From contig NZ_BBLZ01000001.1 in NCBI RefSeq assembly GCF_000971195.1, positions 124,001 to 188,000 on the forward strand: DNA of 64,000 nucleotides. Reading direction: 5' to 3'. Below the pieces are notes generated by a model. The model made no database searches. It saw nothing but the letters and a program-made list of their open reading frames with translations, and was not told the DNA's origin. This document shows positions 11,362 to 19,756 of the stretch, in pieces. The position numbers and the translations under genes were made by a program. Origin of the DNA: Demequina soli. Lineage in GTDB: Bacteria; Actinomycetota; Actinomycetes; Actinomycetales; Demequinaceae. The first letter of the stretch is position 1; each line of letters opens with the position of its first letter.

Positions 11362-12657
11362 TTAGCCGACGACGAGCGCCGGGTCTGCCACCGTCGCGCG
11401 GTACCAAACTGTGTCCGGGCCCTTGACCGCCTGGCCCACGATGAACGCGGTCAGCGTCTTCATGTCCTGCACGCGCGACGTCGTGCTGGTCGAGCCCTCG
11501 CTTCGCGCGGGCACGACGCCGGTCTGGAACCAGGAGTCCCGCACATCGGGGAACACCGGCACCGCGAAGTGCGGCGCCATCTCGGCGAATGCCTCCTGGA
11601 TCGCCGCCGGCTTCCATCCGAGCTGCCGCAGCTCGAACCATGCGCCCGCGATAGCGCGCAGCACGACGTTGGAGCCGATCAGCGAGCGCGAACGCACCTG
11701 CGCGGGCGTCAGCGAACCGGACACCACATCCCTCAGCTCAGGGAACGCCGCCGTGATCGCGTCAGTGAAGGCGGTGAACTCGATCGCGATGTTCTTGTGA
11801 TCGAGCTCGTCCTCGAGACGCGGGGGGATCTTGCGCTTGCCGTTGGTGAGCGCGTGCAGCATCTCCGAGACATGCTTGGCGCCGATCAGGTACTTCGACG
11901 CACCCGACACACGATCCTGCTCGAGATCCACGCGCCCCTCGAGAAGCTCGTTGGAGATGAGTACCGCGTTGAGCGCACGCACCAGAACCTTGCGGTCATC
12001 GAAGCGGCTCTTGACCGAACCGGTGATGCCCTTGGCATTGTCGTTGATGTCAAGGAAGATACGTCGAGCAGTCTCGGGGTTCTCGACGAGCACGATCTGG
12101 ATCGAGACGCGCTCGCCTGCAAGTGCGTCGCGTCGGTCAACCTTCTTCTGGAGCTCCTTCTCCGCGTTCGCGATCACGGGGCGCTCACCGAGCTCCTTGG
12201 CCCGGCCCACGAGCGTGCGCGCCTCGGAGATATCTGCGGTGAGCTGCTCCCACGCGAGGTGGAAGCCCAGCGTGCGGTGCTGCCCGTCGACGATCGCGAT
12301 CTCGGACTTGGCGTCCTTCGGCACGGCAAGGGTGCCGAACTGCGTCGTACCCGTGTCGAGGTCCTTGCGGGAGTCGAACTCGAAGATGTGGGGCGCGCGC
12401 AGGAGCAGCGGCGGGGAGACCCAGTCCGCCTGCTCGACCACGTAGGTGCCGAACTGCTTGGCGTGGGTAGGGACGATCCGGCGCTGCGTCGCGGAGGAGT
12501 CGAGCGGCTTCTCCGGGTCGGGCTTCGGCAGGAAGGTCACGAGCTCGCGGACCGAGAGGTCCAGCGAGAAGACAGTACGGCCGCCCTGACGGTACTTGGC
12601 CGCGAAGAAGTACTCGTTCGGGTCGTAGCCCGTCGGAATGTGTGCGTTGTTCAGCAT
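11362..12657 (-). CDS. DGQHR-domain protein (DndB / DpdB-like)
   Basis: A 431-residue protein carrying the family motif VDGQHRTLGF at about residues 122-131. DGQHR proteins include DndB, a regulator in DNA phosphorothioation, and DpdB of the 7-deazaguanine DNA-modification cluster. The fold resembles ParB-like nucleotide-binding domains. No dndACDE or dpd partner genes are present here, so neither pathway can be assigned. It is the first gene of a two-gene minus-strand operon with the sigma-region-4-like protein. The ATG at 12657 has a GAGGGGC ribosome site, and a clear -35/-10 pair lies upstream at 12692-12720. A following LFLDIN-type segment (RIFLDINDNAKG) is typical of the family, supporting the call. 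Confidence 0.85.
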   Translation of the reverse strand: MLNNAHIPTGYDPNEYFFAAKYRQGGRTVFSLDLSVRELVTFLPKPDPEKPLDSSATQRRIVPTHAKQFGTYVVEQADWVSPPLLLRAPHIFEFDSRKDLDTGTTQFGTLAVPKDAKSEIAIVDGQHRTLGFHLAWEQLTADISEARTLVGRAKELGERPVIANAEKELQKKVDRRDALAGERVSIQIVLVENPETARRIFLDINDNAKGITGSVKSRFDDRKVLVRALNAVLISNELLEGRVDLEQDRVSGASKYLIGAKHVSEMLHALTNGKRKIPPRLEDELDHKNIAIEFTAFTDAITAAFPELRDVVSGSLTPAQVRSRSLIGSNVVLRAIAGAWFELRQLGWKPAAIQEAFAEMAPHFAVPVFPDVRDSWFQTGVVPARSEGSTSTTSRVQDMKTLTAFIVGQAVKGPDTVWYRATVADPALVVG

Positions 12658-12691
12658 CGAATAGCCCCTCAGTGTCGTGCAGTGTGGTCAG

Positions 12692-12720
12692 AGCTAATCG
12701 GAGGGGTCTGACATTGTCAA
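12692..12720 (-). promoter_or_regulatory. Promoter of the DGQHR operon
   Basis: On the minus strand a perfect TTGACA (-35) at 12720-12715 is followed after 17 bases by TTAGCT (-10-like) at 12697-12692, leaving a leader of about 30 bases before the ATG at 12657. The downstream GAGGGGC serves as ribosome site. Confidence 0.6.
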
Positions 12721-12854
12721 AGAAGGAGGAGGTTAATCACAGTCTGAGCGAAAAGAATGCCCGCGATGCGACCCGGGCCAGCCGAGGGACCTACATTTGC
12801 ATCGACACAACGACGTAGCATCTGTGACACCGTCCGCCACGCCGAGGGAGCCCC

Positions 12855-14039
12855 ATGTCCGGCTACGCCGTCATCGATCTCGAGACCACCGGTTTCGCGT
12901 ACAAGTCGCTCGACCGCATCTGCGAGATCGCCGTGGTGCTCCTCGACGCCGAGGGCCGCCGCGAGGACGCCTACACCACCCTGGTCAACCCGCTCCGCGA
13001 CCTCGGCGCCCAGCACATCCACGGCATCGACGCCACCGACACCCGCGTCGCGCCCACGTTCGACCGCATCGTCGGCGACCTCACCGAGCTCCTCGGCGGC
13101 CGCACCGTGGTGGCGCACAACGCACCCTTCGACGTGCGCTTCCTCGCGGCGGAGTACGCGCGGGCGGGCGTCCCGATCGCGCTGACGCCGGACGATGCGG
13201 TGTGCACCATGAAGCTGGCGCGCGAGGTCGGGGTGCCGGCGAAGTTGGGCGACGCATGCCAGTACTACGGCATCCCGCTCGACGGCGCACACGCTGCCCT
13301 CGTCGACGCCGAGGCGACCGCGGTGCTCCTCAACCGCTACCGCGAACACCCGACCGTCGACCGCCGCTGGCACCAGCTCGCCACCGCGGGTGAGCGCCTC
13401 GCGTGGCCCACGGCCGCACCGCTTGCCACGTCCGTGGTCCGCCGCGGCGCGACCCGCCCCGGCAGCGGCCTCCTTGAGTCCGTGGTCGCAACGTTCGACG
13501 GCGCCAGCCACCACGCCGGCGAGGCCGCGTACCTCGACCTCCTCGAGCGCGTGCTGCTCGACCGCAAGATCACTGCAAGCGAGAAGGCTTCGCTCGACTC
13601 CGAGGCCGCGCGGCACGACCTCTCCGGAGCGGACCGCGAGCGCCTCCATCGCACGTACATGCTCGGAATCGTCGACGTCGCCTGCGACGACGACGTCCTC
13701 ACCGCCGACGAGCGTGCGCACATCGTTCAGATGGCGAACCTGCTCGGGCTCGCCGACCTCGAGGTCGAGGCGCTGCTCGCGCATGCGACCTCCAAGGTGT
13801 CGACCGTCGCCGCGTCGCTCGACCTTGCGCCGGGCGCGCTCGTCGTGTTCACCGGGCACTCCGCGGCCGACAAGTCGCACCTGACGGCCACCGCGGAGGC
13901 CCGCGGTCTGGTCATCTGGCCGGGTGTGAAGAAGGGCGTCGCCGCGGTGATCGCGAAGGATCCAGGATCGAACTCAGGCAAGGCCAAGAAGGCCCGCGAC
14001 CTCGGCATCCCGGTGGTCGGCGCCGACGTGCTCGCCTGA
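12855..14039 (+). CDS. DEDDh exonuclease with TerB-like middle and BRCT-like C-terminus
   Basis: A 394-residue protein. The N-terminal 175 residues are a DnaQ-type 3'-5' exonuclease: Asp and Glu of motif I are in VIDLETTGF, motif II Asp in HNAPFDVRF, and motif III His/Asp in GAHAALVDAEAT. Residues about 215-315 form a helical region with acidic pairs resembling TerB-like domains. The last 70 residues (ALVVFTGHSAADKSHLTATA onward) resemble a BRCT domain as in NAD-dependent ligase. The gene diverges from the DGQHR operon; a TAGCAT -10-like hexamer at 12816-12821 and a GAGGGAG ribosome site precede the ATG. It is not the replicative epsilon subunit, which lacks these extra domains. Likely a DNA-repair or defence exonuclease. 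Confidence 0.8.
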   Translation: MSGYAVIDLETTGFAYKSLDRICEIAVVLLDAEGRREDAYTTLVNPLRDLGAQHIHGIDATDTRVAPTFDRIVGDLTELLGGRTVVAHNAPFDVRFLAAEYARAGVPIALTPDDAVCTMKLAREVGVPAKLGDACQYYGIPLDGAHAALVDAEATAVLLNRYREHPTVDRRWHQLATAGERLAWPTAAPLATSVVRRGATRPGSGLLESVVATFDGASHHAGEAAYLDLLERVLLDRKITASEKASLDSEAARHDLSGADRERLHRTYMLGIVDVACDDDVLTADERAHIVQMANLLGLADLEVEALLAHATSKVSTVAASLDLAPGALVVFTGHSAADKSHLTATAEARGLVIWPGVKKGVAAVIAKDPGSNSGKAKKARDLGIPVVGADVLA

Positions 14040-14167
14040 CGCCCCGCACCAAGAAGGGCCTGGCAGGCGCGCCTCGACACCGAGTGTCGCACCCCCGTGG
14101 CAGGATCCTCGGCAGGCCCGGATCGCGACGCCGCGACCGGCCGCACATCGACTGAGGGGACACTGCG

Positions 14168-14863
14168 ATGACCGAACTGCCTGCCGCGCTGCGCGGATCC
14201 CTGGAGAAGGGCGCGCCCTCCCAGGACGGCATGGACTACATCCCTGCGCGCTGGGCCGAGTGGCTTATCGGGCTCCCGGTCTCGGCGGGCCTCCTCGAAG
14301 GAGAGCGCGCGAAGATCGACCGCGCCCAGCTCTGCACCTTCGTCCACGAGAGCGTGGACACCCACCCCGTCGACGCCCTCGTCGCCGTCTACCAGTGGGG
14401 CTACGGCACCGGCGGCCGCGGCCCCAGCCGCGCACGCAAGATCCTCACCGGCGGTGTGCACGATGTGGCACGCACCCGCGCCTATGACCCGACGGTCGCG
14501 GAGCGTCTGGCGGATTCCGTCACGCTTGCCCGCAGCGGCAAACCGTACGGAGCCTACGCCCAGCTCGCGCGCGGCGCCGGCCGGATCTCCGGCTTCGGCC
14601 CCGCGTTCTTCACGAAGTGGCTCTACGCGGTCTCGGCGCAGGGCGACCCGCGCTCCTCCACCGCGCTCCCGATCCTCGACTCGCTCGTCCAGGACTGGAT
14701 CAAGCGCGAGGCCGGCATCACGCTCCGCACGGGGAACGCCAAGGACTATGCCGCGTACGTCGACCTCCTCGACGAGTGGGCGGACACAACGGACGCCACC
14801 GTCCGCATCGACGTCGAGCTCGCGATCTTCGCCCTCGAGCGCGCGCACCGCGCCGCCGCCTGA
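14168..14863 (+). CDS. OGG-fold DNA glycosylase-like protein
   Basis: A 231-residue soluble protein resembling the family called 8-oxoguanine DNA glycosylase OGG-fold proteins. The suggestive part is a helix-hairpin-helix-like segment near residues 140-160 (ISGFGPAFFTKWLYAVS) with a Lys in the position where base-excision glycosylases carry the nucleophile. An Asp follows in LPILDSLVQDW, where the activating Asp would be. YQWGYGTGGRGPSRARKIL near residue 78 is another marker. Activity is not proven by sequence. It lies between the exonuclease and the type ISP enzyme in the same orientation, with an AGGGGAC ribosome site before the ATG. A glycosylase in this setting could act on modified phage DNA, which is inference. 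Confidence 0.6.
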   Translation: MTELPAALRGSLEKGAPSQDGMDYIPARWAEWLIGLPVSAGLLEGERAKIDRAQLCTFVHESVDTHPVDALVAVYQWGYGTGGRGPSRARKILTGGVHDVARTRAYDPTVAERLADSVTLARSGKPYGAYAQLARGAGRISGFGPAFFTKWLYAVSAQGDPRSSTALPILDSLVQDWIKREAGITLRTGNAKDYAAYVDLLDEWADTTDATVRIDVELAIFALERAHRAAA

Positions 14864-14940
14864 CACCCGAACCTCACGAACCCTCGCGGCGCTACCGTGG
14901 AAGCCGCCGCTCACCGCACCGACGCAGGAGACCGCACCTC

Positions 14941-17900
14941 ATGACCACCACCGAACCGGCACCCGTCACGTCCTCGATCGAGGAGCTGCTCGACCGCATC
15001 ACCTTCGGATCGGCCTCCGAGGCCGAGAAGGGCGCCAAGTTCGAGCGCCTCACCAAGGCCTTCCTCAAGAACGACGTCGAGTGGGTGGCGCAGTTCGAGG
15101 ACGTGTGGCTGTGGAACGAGTGGCCCGAGCACAAGGGCCGCGACACCGGGATCGACCTGGTCGCCAAGCGTCGCGACAACGGCGAGTATGTCGCGATCCA
15201 GTGCAAGTTCTACGACCCCCAGACCACGCTCCAGAAGAGCCACATCGACTCGTTCCTCTCGGACTCCGGCAAGGAGCCGTTCGCCTCGCGCCTGGTGGTC
15301 TCGACGGTCCTCAAGTGGGGCCCCAACGCCGAGGACGCGATCAAGGGACAGGCGAAGCCGGTCAACCGCATCGGCCTGACGGACCTGCTCGAGTCCTCGA
15401 TCGACTGGGCGGTGTTCGACCCGGCCACCCCCGAGGCGATGACGCTCAAGGCGCGCAAGGAGCTCCGCCCGCACCAGCGCACCGCGCTCGACAAGGTCCG
15501 CGCGGGCTTCGAGCAGCATGACCGCGGCAAGCTCATCATGGCGTGCGGCACCGGTAAGACCTTCACCTCGCTCAAGATCGTCGAGGACCGCGTCAAGCCC
15601 GGCGGCGCCGTGCTGTTCCTGGTCCCCTCGATCGCTCTGCTGTCCCAGACCCTCAGGGAGTGGTCGCTCGAGGCCGAGGCGACCCTCCGTACGTTCGCGG
15701 TCTGCTCGGACATCAAGGTGGGCAAGAACGAGGACGCCGACATCTCCGTGGTCGACCTCGCGATCCCCGCGACCACCAACGCCCCGCACCTGGCACAGCG
15801 CCTCAAGGAGAAGAAGGACGATGCGATCACCGTCGTCTTCGCGACGTACCAGTCGATCGACGTGGTGCATCAGGCGCAGGCGCTCGGGGCCCCCGACTTC
15901 GACCTGGTGATCTGCGACGAGGCGCACCGCACCACCGGCGCGACGCTCGCGGGCTCCGAGGAGAGCGCCTTCGTGCGCGTTCACGACGAGGCCTACCTCA
16001 AGGCGGGCAAGCGCCTGTACATGACGGCAACGCCGCGGATCTACGACGACAACACCAAGGCGAAGGCCGGCGACACCAATGTGATCCTCGCCTCGATGGA
16101 CGACGAGGGCACGTTCGGCCCCGAGTTCCACCGCCTCGGCTTCGGCGAGGCGGTCGCCGCCGGCATGCTCACCGACTACCGGGTGCTCATCCTCGCGGTC
16201 GATGAGGGTGCGGTCGCGCGCGGCTTCCAGGGGACGATGGCCGCGGACGGCGAGCTCGATCTCGACGACGTCGCGCGGATCGTCGGCTGTTGGAACGGCC
16301 TGTCCAAGCACGGCCGCGCCGAGCATGACTTCGGCTTCGACCCCTCCCCCATGAAGCGCGCGGTCGCGTTCAGCCGCTCCATCAAGGACTCGAAGCTCTT
16401 CGCGGCCAAGTTCGAGGCCGTCATCGGCGACTACGTCCGCAACCAGGGCCTCAACGAGGATGGCGACAGCGTGCTGGACGCCGAGGTGCGCCACGTCGAC
16501 GGCGCGATGAACATCCTCGAGCGCAACGGGCACCTCGACTGGCTCAAGACGGACCCGGGCACCGACGCGTGCCGCATCCTCACCAACGCCAAGTGCCTGT
16601 CCGAGGGCGTCGACGTGCCCGCCCTCGACGCGGTGATGTTCCTCAACCCGCGCAAGTCCGTGGTGGACGTGGTCCAGTCCGTCGGGCGCGTGATGCGCCT
16701 CGCGCCGGGCAAGAAGTACGGCTACATCATCCTTCCCATCGGCATCCCTGCGGGCATCAGCCCCGAGGAGGCGCTCAAGGACAACGAGAAGTACCGCGTG
16801 GTGTGGGAGGTGCTGCAGGCGCTGCGCGCCCACGACGAACGCTTCGACGCGATGGTCAACAGCATCGACCTCAACAAGACCCGTTCCGACATGGTCAACG
16901 TCATCGGCGTGGGCACCGGTGGCAGCGGAGGGTCGAAGGACGATGCGGGGGCCGAGACCCAACTTTCGTTCGACTTCGCGGCGTTGGACGACTGGCGCGA
17001 CGCGATCTACGCCAAGCTCGTCAACAAGGTTGGCTCGCGCCGGTACTGGGAGGACTGGGCCAAGGACGTCGCCAAGATCGCCGAGCGTCACCGCACCCGG
17101 CTGCTGGCGATCCTCGACTCGGGCCACGCCGCCGATGAGTTCGAGTCCTTCCACACCGCGCTGAAGGCGAACCTCAACGAGGGCATCTCCCGGGGCGACG
17201 CGATCGACATGCTCTCGCAGCACATGATCACCAAGCCCGTGTTCGACGCGCTGTTCGGCGAGCACTCCTTCGCGGAGAAGAACCCCGTCTCGCAGGTCAT
17301 GCAGACGATGCTCGAGACCCTCGAGGGTGCGAACCTCGAGTCCGAGACCGAGGCACTCGACAAGTTCTACGAGTCGGTGAAGCTCCGCGCCGCCGGCATC
17401 GACAACGCCCAGGGCAAGCAGCGCATCATCACCGAGCTGTACGAGCGGTTCTTCAAGCTCGCCTTCCCACGCGCCGCGGACGCGCTCGGCATCGTCTACA
17501 CCCCCACCGAGATCGTCGACTTCATCCTGCGGTCGGTCGACCATCTCTCGCGCGAGCACTTCGGCAGGGGCTTGTCAGACGAGGGCGTCCACGTCCTCGA
17601 CCCGTTCACCGGCACCGGCACGTTCATCACGCGCCTGCTCGCGAGCGAGCTCATCTCGCCGCACGATCTCGCCCGCAAGTACGCGTCAGAGATGCACGCC
17701 AACGAGATCATGCTGCTCGCCTACTACATCGCCGCGATCAACATCGAGACGACGTATCAGCAGCGGCTGCTCGACGTCGGCCAGGAGGCGAACTACGAGA
17801 CCTTCAATGGAATCGTCTTGACCGACACCTTCCAGATGACCGAGAACGGCGACATCGACGACCTCGTCGTGTTCACCTCGAATAACGCCCGCGTCGAGGC

Positions 17901-19752
17901 GCAGCGCGCGCTCGATATCCGCGTGATCGTCGGCAACCCGCCCTATTCCGTGGGCCAGTCGTCTGGCAACGACAACAACGCCAACCTCAAATACCCGTCG
18001 CTCGACGCTCAGATCGAGAAGACGTTCGCCGCGCGGTCAACCGCCAAGCTGAAGAACAGCCTCTACGACTCCTACATTCGAGCCATCCGTTGGGCCGCCA
18101 CCCGCATCGGCGACGCCGGCGTCATCGGCTTCGTCACCAACGGCGGCTTCGTCGACGCCAACACGGCCGACGGACTGCGCAAGACCCTCGCCGACGAGTT
18201 CACCGATATCTACGTGTACAACCTCCGCGGCAACCAGCGCACCGCTGGCGAGCAGTCGCGCAAGGAGGGCGGCAAGGTCTTCGGCTCCGGCTCCCGCAAC
18301 ACCGTTGCAGTCACCTTCCTCGTCAAGAACCCCGACGTCGCTCGCGACCGGGCAGTCGTGCATTACCGAGACATCGGCGACTACCTCAGCCGCGAGCAGA
18401 AGCTCGAGATCGTGGACCACGCCGAGCTCGCCACTCTCGAGTGGGCGGAGATCACCCCGAACGATGCCGGCGACTGGACAAACCAGCGATCCGGAAACTT
18501 CGAAAAGTGGCAGTCCATCTGCGACGGCAGCGACGCGATGTTCAGCATCTACTCCGGAGGCTTGAAGACAAACCGCGACGCGTGGGTCTACAACTTTGCC
18601 TCCACCAAAGTACGAGACAACGTAGCCCGAATGATCGATTTCTACAACGCCCAAACCGATGCGTTCGCCACACACATCGCGGCGTCCCCCGAGCGTGATG
18701 CCAAGACCGCGGTGGATGAATTCATCGATACTGACCCGAAGAAGTTCAGTTGGGACCGCGCTGATAGGACAAGGCTCCCGCGGGGCACCCACTACGTGGC
18801 AAACCCGGGCGCATTGCGAGTGAGCACCTATCGACCGTTCTGTCGGCAAGCCGTATGGTTCGACCGCGAACTGAACAACACCGTCTACAAGATGCCGACG
18901 CTCTACCCGACGTCGGAGGTGAATAATCACGGAATCGCGGTCCAGGCCCCGGGAGGCTCTGCCCCGTTCGCAGTCCTCGCGGTACGCGGCCTATCGGACA
19001 ATGTCCTTGTGGGTGCAGGCAATCCCACCCAAGTACTCGCGCGCTACACGTTCGAGGCGACCGTCGGTGCGACCCTCGACTTGGGCGGCGAAGTCACAAG
19101 CGGCTACCGACGTCATGACAATGTCACCGATGCGACGCTGAAGAAGTACCGCGGCTGGTACGGTGGGCAAGTCTTAAAGGACGACGTATTCGCTTTCACC
19201 TACGGATTCCTGCACTCGCGCGAATATCGCGATCAGTTTGCGGCCGATCTCAAGCGATCGCTCCCACGCATTCCTCGGATCAGTACCGAAGACTTCCCGC
19301 GGTTCGTCGACGCGGGCACGAGGCTCCTCGAACTGCACATCAACTACGAGGACGCTGACCCGTACCCGCTCGTGATCGACGGCATCCCCGAGGGACTCGA
19401 CGAGGACGCGATGTACGACGCCCTCCGCGTCATCAAGATGGCCTACGGGAAGTCGGGTAGAGACAAGGACCTCACGACCATCCGCTACTCGGGCAGCATC
19501 ACCGTCCGCGGCATTCCCGAAGAGGCCCACCGCTACGTGCTCGGCTCCCGGTCGGCGCTCGACTGGATCATCGACCGCTACCAGGTGAAGACCGACAAGG
19601 CCTCAGGCATCGTCAACGACCCCAACGACTGGTCGCGCGAGGTGAACAACCCCCGCTACATCCTCGACCTCCTCGCCAAGGTCACGACTGTTTCGGTCGA
19701 GACCATGAGGATCGTCGATGCCCTGCCGCCGCTGCGGATCGTGGAGGACTGA
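14941..19752 (+). CDS. Type ISP single-chain restriction-modification enzyme
   Basis: A 1603-residue protein of the LlaBIII/LlaGI class, which cuts and methylates DNA from one polypeptide. In order: an Mrr-like PD-(D/E)XK nuclease (GIDLVAKRR and AIQCKFY, residues about 70-91); an SF2 translocase with Walker A ACGTGKTF (about 201), DEAH (about 326) and a helicase C half ending near SVGRVMRLAPG; a helical coupler; an N6-adenine methylase with DPFTGTGTF (about 886) and NPPY (about 999); and a C-terminal target-recognition region from about 1050. Length fits the class (about 1570-1650). The ATG has a GGAGA ribosome site, and a TACCGT hexamer about 40 bases upstream may be its -10. One enzyme normally methylates one strand and needs two head-to-head sites to cut. 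All key motifs are intact. Confidence 0.93.
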   Translation: MTTTEPAPVTSSIEELLDRITFGSASEAEKGAKFERLTKAFLKNDVEWVAQFEDVWLWNEWPEHKGRDTGIDLVAKRRDNGEYVAIQCKFYDPQTTLQKSHIDSFLSDSGKEPFASRLVVSTVLKWGPNAEDAIKGQAKPVNRIGLTDLLESSIDWAVFDPATPEAMTLKARKELRPHQRTALDKVRAGFEQHDRGKLIMACGTGKTFTSLKIVEDRVKPGGAVLFLVPSIALLSQTLREWSLEAEATLRTFAVCSDIKVGKNEDADISVVDLAIPATTNAPHLAQRLKEKKDDAITVVFATYQSIDVVHQAQALGAPDFDLVICDEAHRTTGATLAGSEESAFVRVHDEAYLKAGKRLYMTATPRIYDDNTKAKAGDTNVILASMDDEGTFGPEFHRLGFGEAVAAGMLTDYRVLILAVDEGAVARGFQGTMAADGELDLDDVARIVGCWNGLSKHGRAEHDFGFDPSPMKRAVAFSRSIKDSKLFAAKFEAVIGDYVRNQGLNEDGDSVLDAEVRHVDGAMNILERNGHLDWLKTDPGTDACRILTNAKCLSEGVDVPALDAVMFLNPRKSVVDVVQSVGRVMRLAPGKKYGYIILPIGIPAGISPEEALKDNEKYRVVWEVLQALRAHDERFDAMVNSIDLNKTRSDMVNVIGVGTGGSGGSKDDAGAETQLSFDFAALDDWRDAIYAKLVNKVGSRRYWEDWAKDVAKIAERHRTRLLAILDSGHAADEFESFHTALKANLNEGISRGDAIDMLSQHMITKPVFDALFGEHSFAEKNPVSQVMQTMLETLEGANLESETEALDKFYESVKLRAAGIDNAQGKQRIITELYERFFKLAFPRAADALGIVYTPTEIVDFILRSVDHLSREHFGRGLSDEGVHVLDPFTGTGTFITRLLASELISPHDLARKYASEMHANEIMLLAYYIAAINIETTYQQRLLDVGQEANYETFNGIVLTDTFQMTENGDIDDLVVFTSNNARVEAQRALDIRVIVGNPPYSVGQSSGNDNNANLKYPSLDAQIEKTFAARSTAKLKNSLYDSYIRAIRWAATRIGDAGVIGFVTNGGFVDANTADGLRKTLADEFTDIYVYNLRGNQRTAGEQSRKEGGKVFGSGSRNTVAVTFLVKNPDVARDRAVVHYRDIGDYLSREQKLEIVDHAELATLEWAEITPNDAGDWTNQRSGNFEKWQSICDGSDAMFSIYSGGLKTNRDAWVYNFASTKVRDNVARMIDFYNAQTDAFATHIAASPERDAKTAVDEFIDTDPKKFSWDRADRTRLPRGTHYVANPGALRVSTYRPFCRQAVWFDRELNNTVYKMPTLYPTSEVNNHGIAVQAPGGSAPFAVLAVRGLSDNVLVGAGNPTQVLARYTFEATVGATLDLGGEVTSGYRRHDNVTDATLKKYRGWYGGQVLKDDVFAFTYGFLHSREYRDQFAADLKRSLPRIPRISTEDFPRFVDAGTRLLELHINYEDADPYPLVIDGIPEGLDEDAMYDALRVIKMAYGKSGRDKDLTTIRYSGSITVRGIPEEAHRYVLGSRSALDWIIDRYQVKTDKASGIVNDPNDWSREVNNPRYILDLLAKVTTVSVETMRIVDALPPLRIVED

Positions 19753-19756
19753 TCGC

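Noticed and set aside
11362-12657. A Dnd phosphorothioation or Dpd deazaguanine modification system
   Set aside because: Only the DGQHR protein is present; dndACDE and dpd modification genes are absent from the window.
10093-12711. An 872-codon open frame on the plus strand
   Set aside because: It lies opposite the DGQHR and sigma-like genes; its sequence is Arg/His/Glu-rich shadow typical of high-GC antisense frames, and the minus-strand proteins have clear motifs.
14911-17559. An 882-codon open frame on the minus strand
   Set aside because: It is antisense to the type ISP enzyme, whose nuclease, helicase and methylase motifs are in the other strand.
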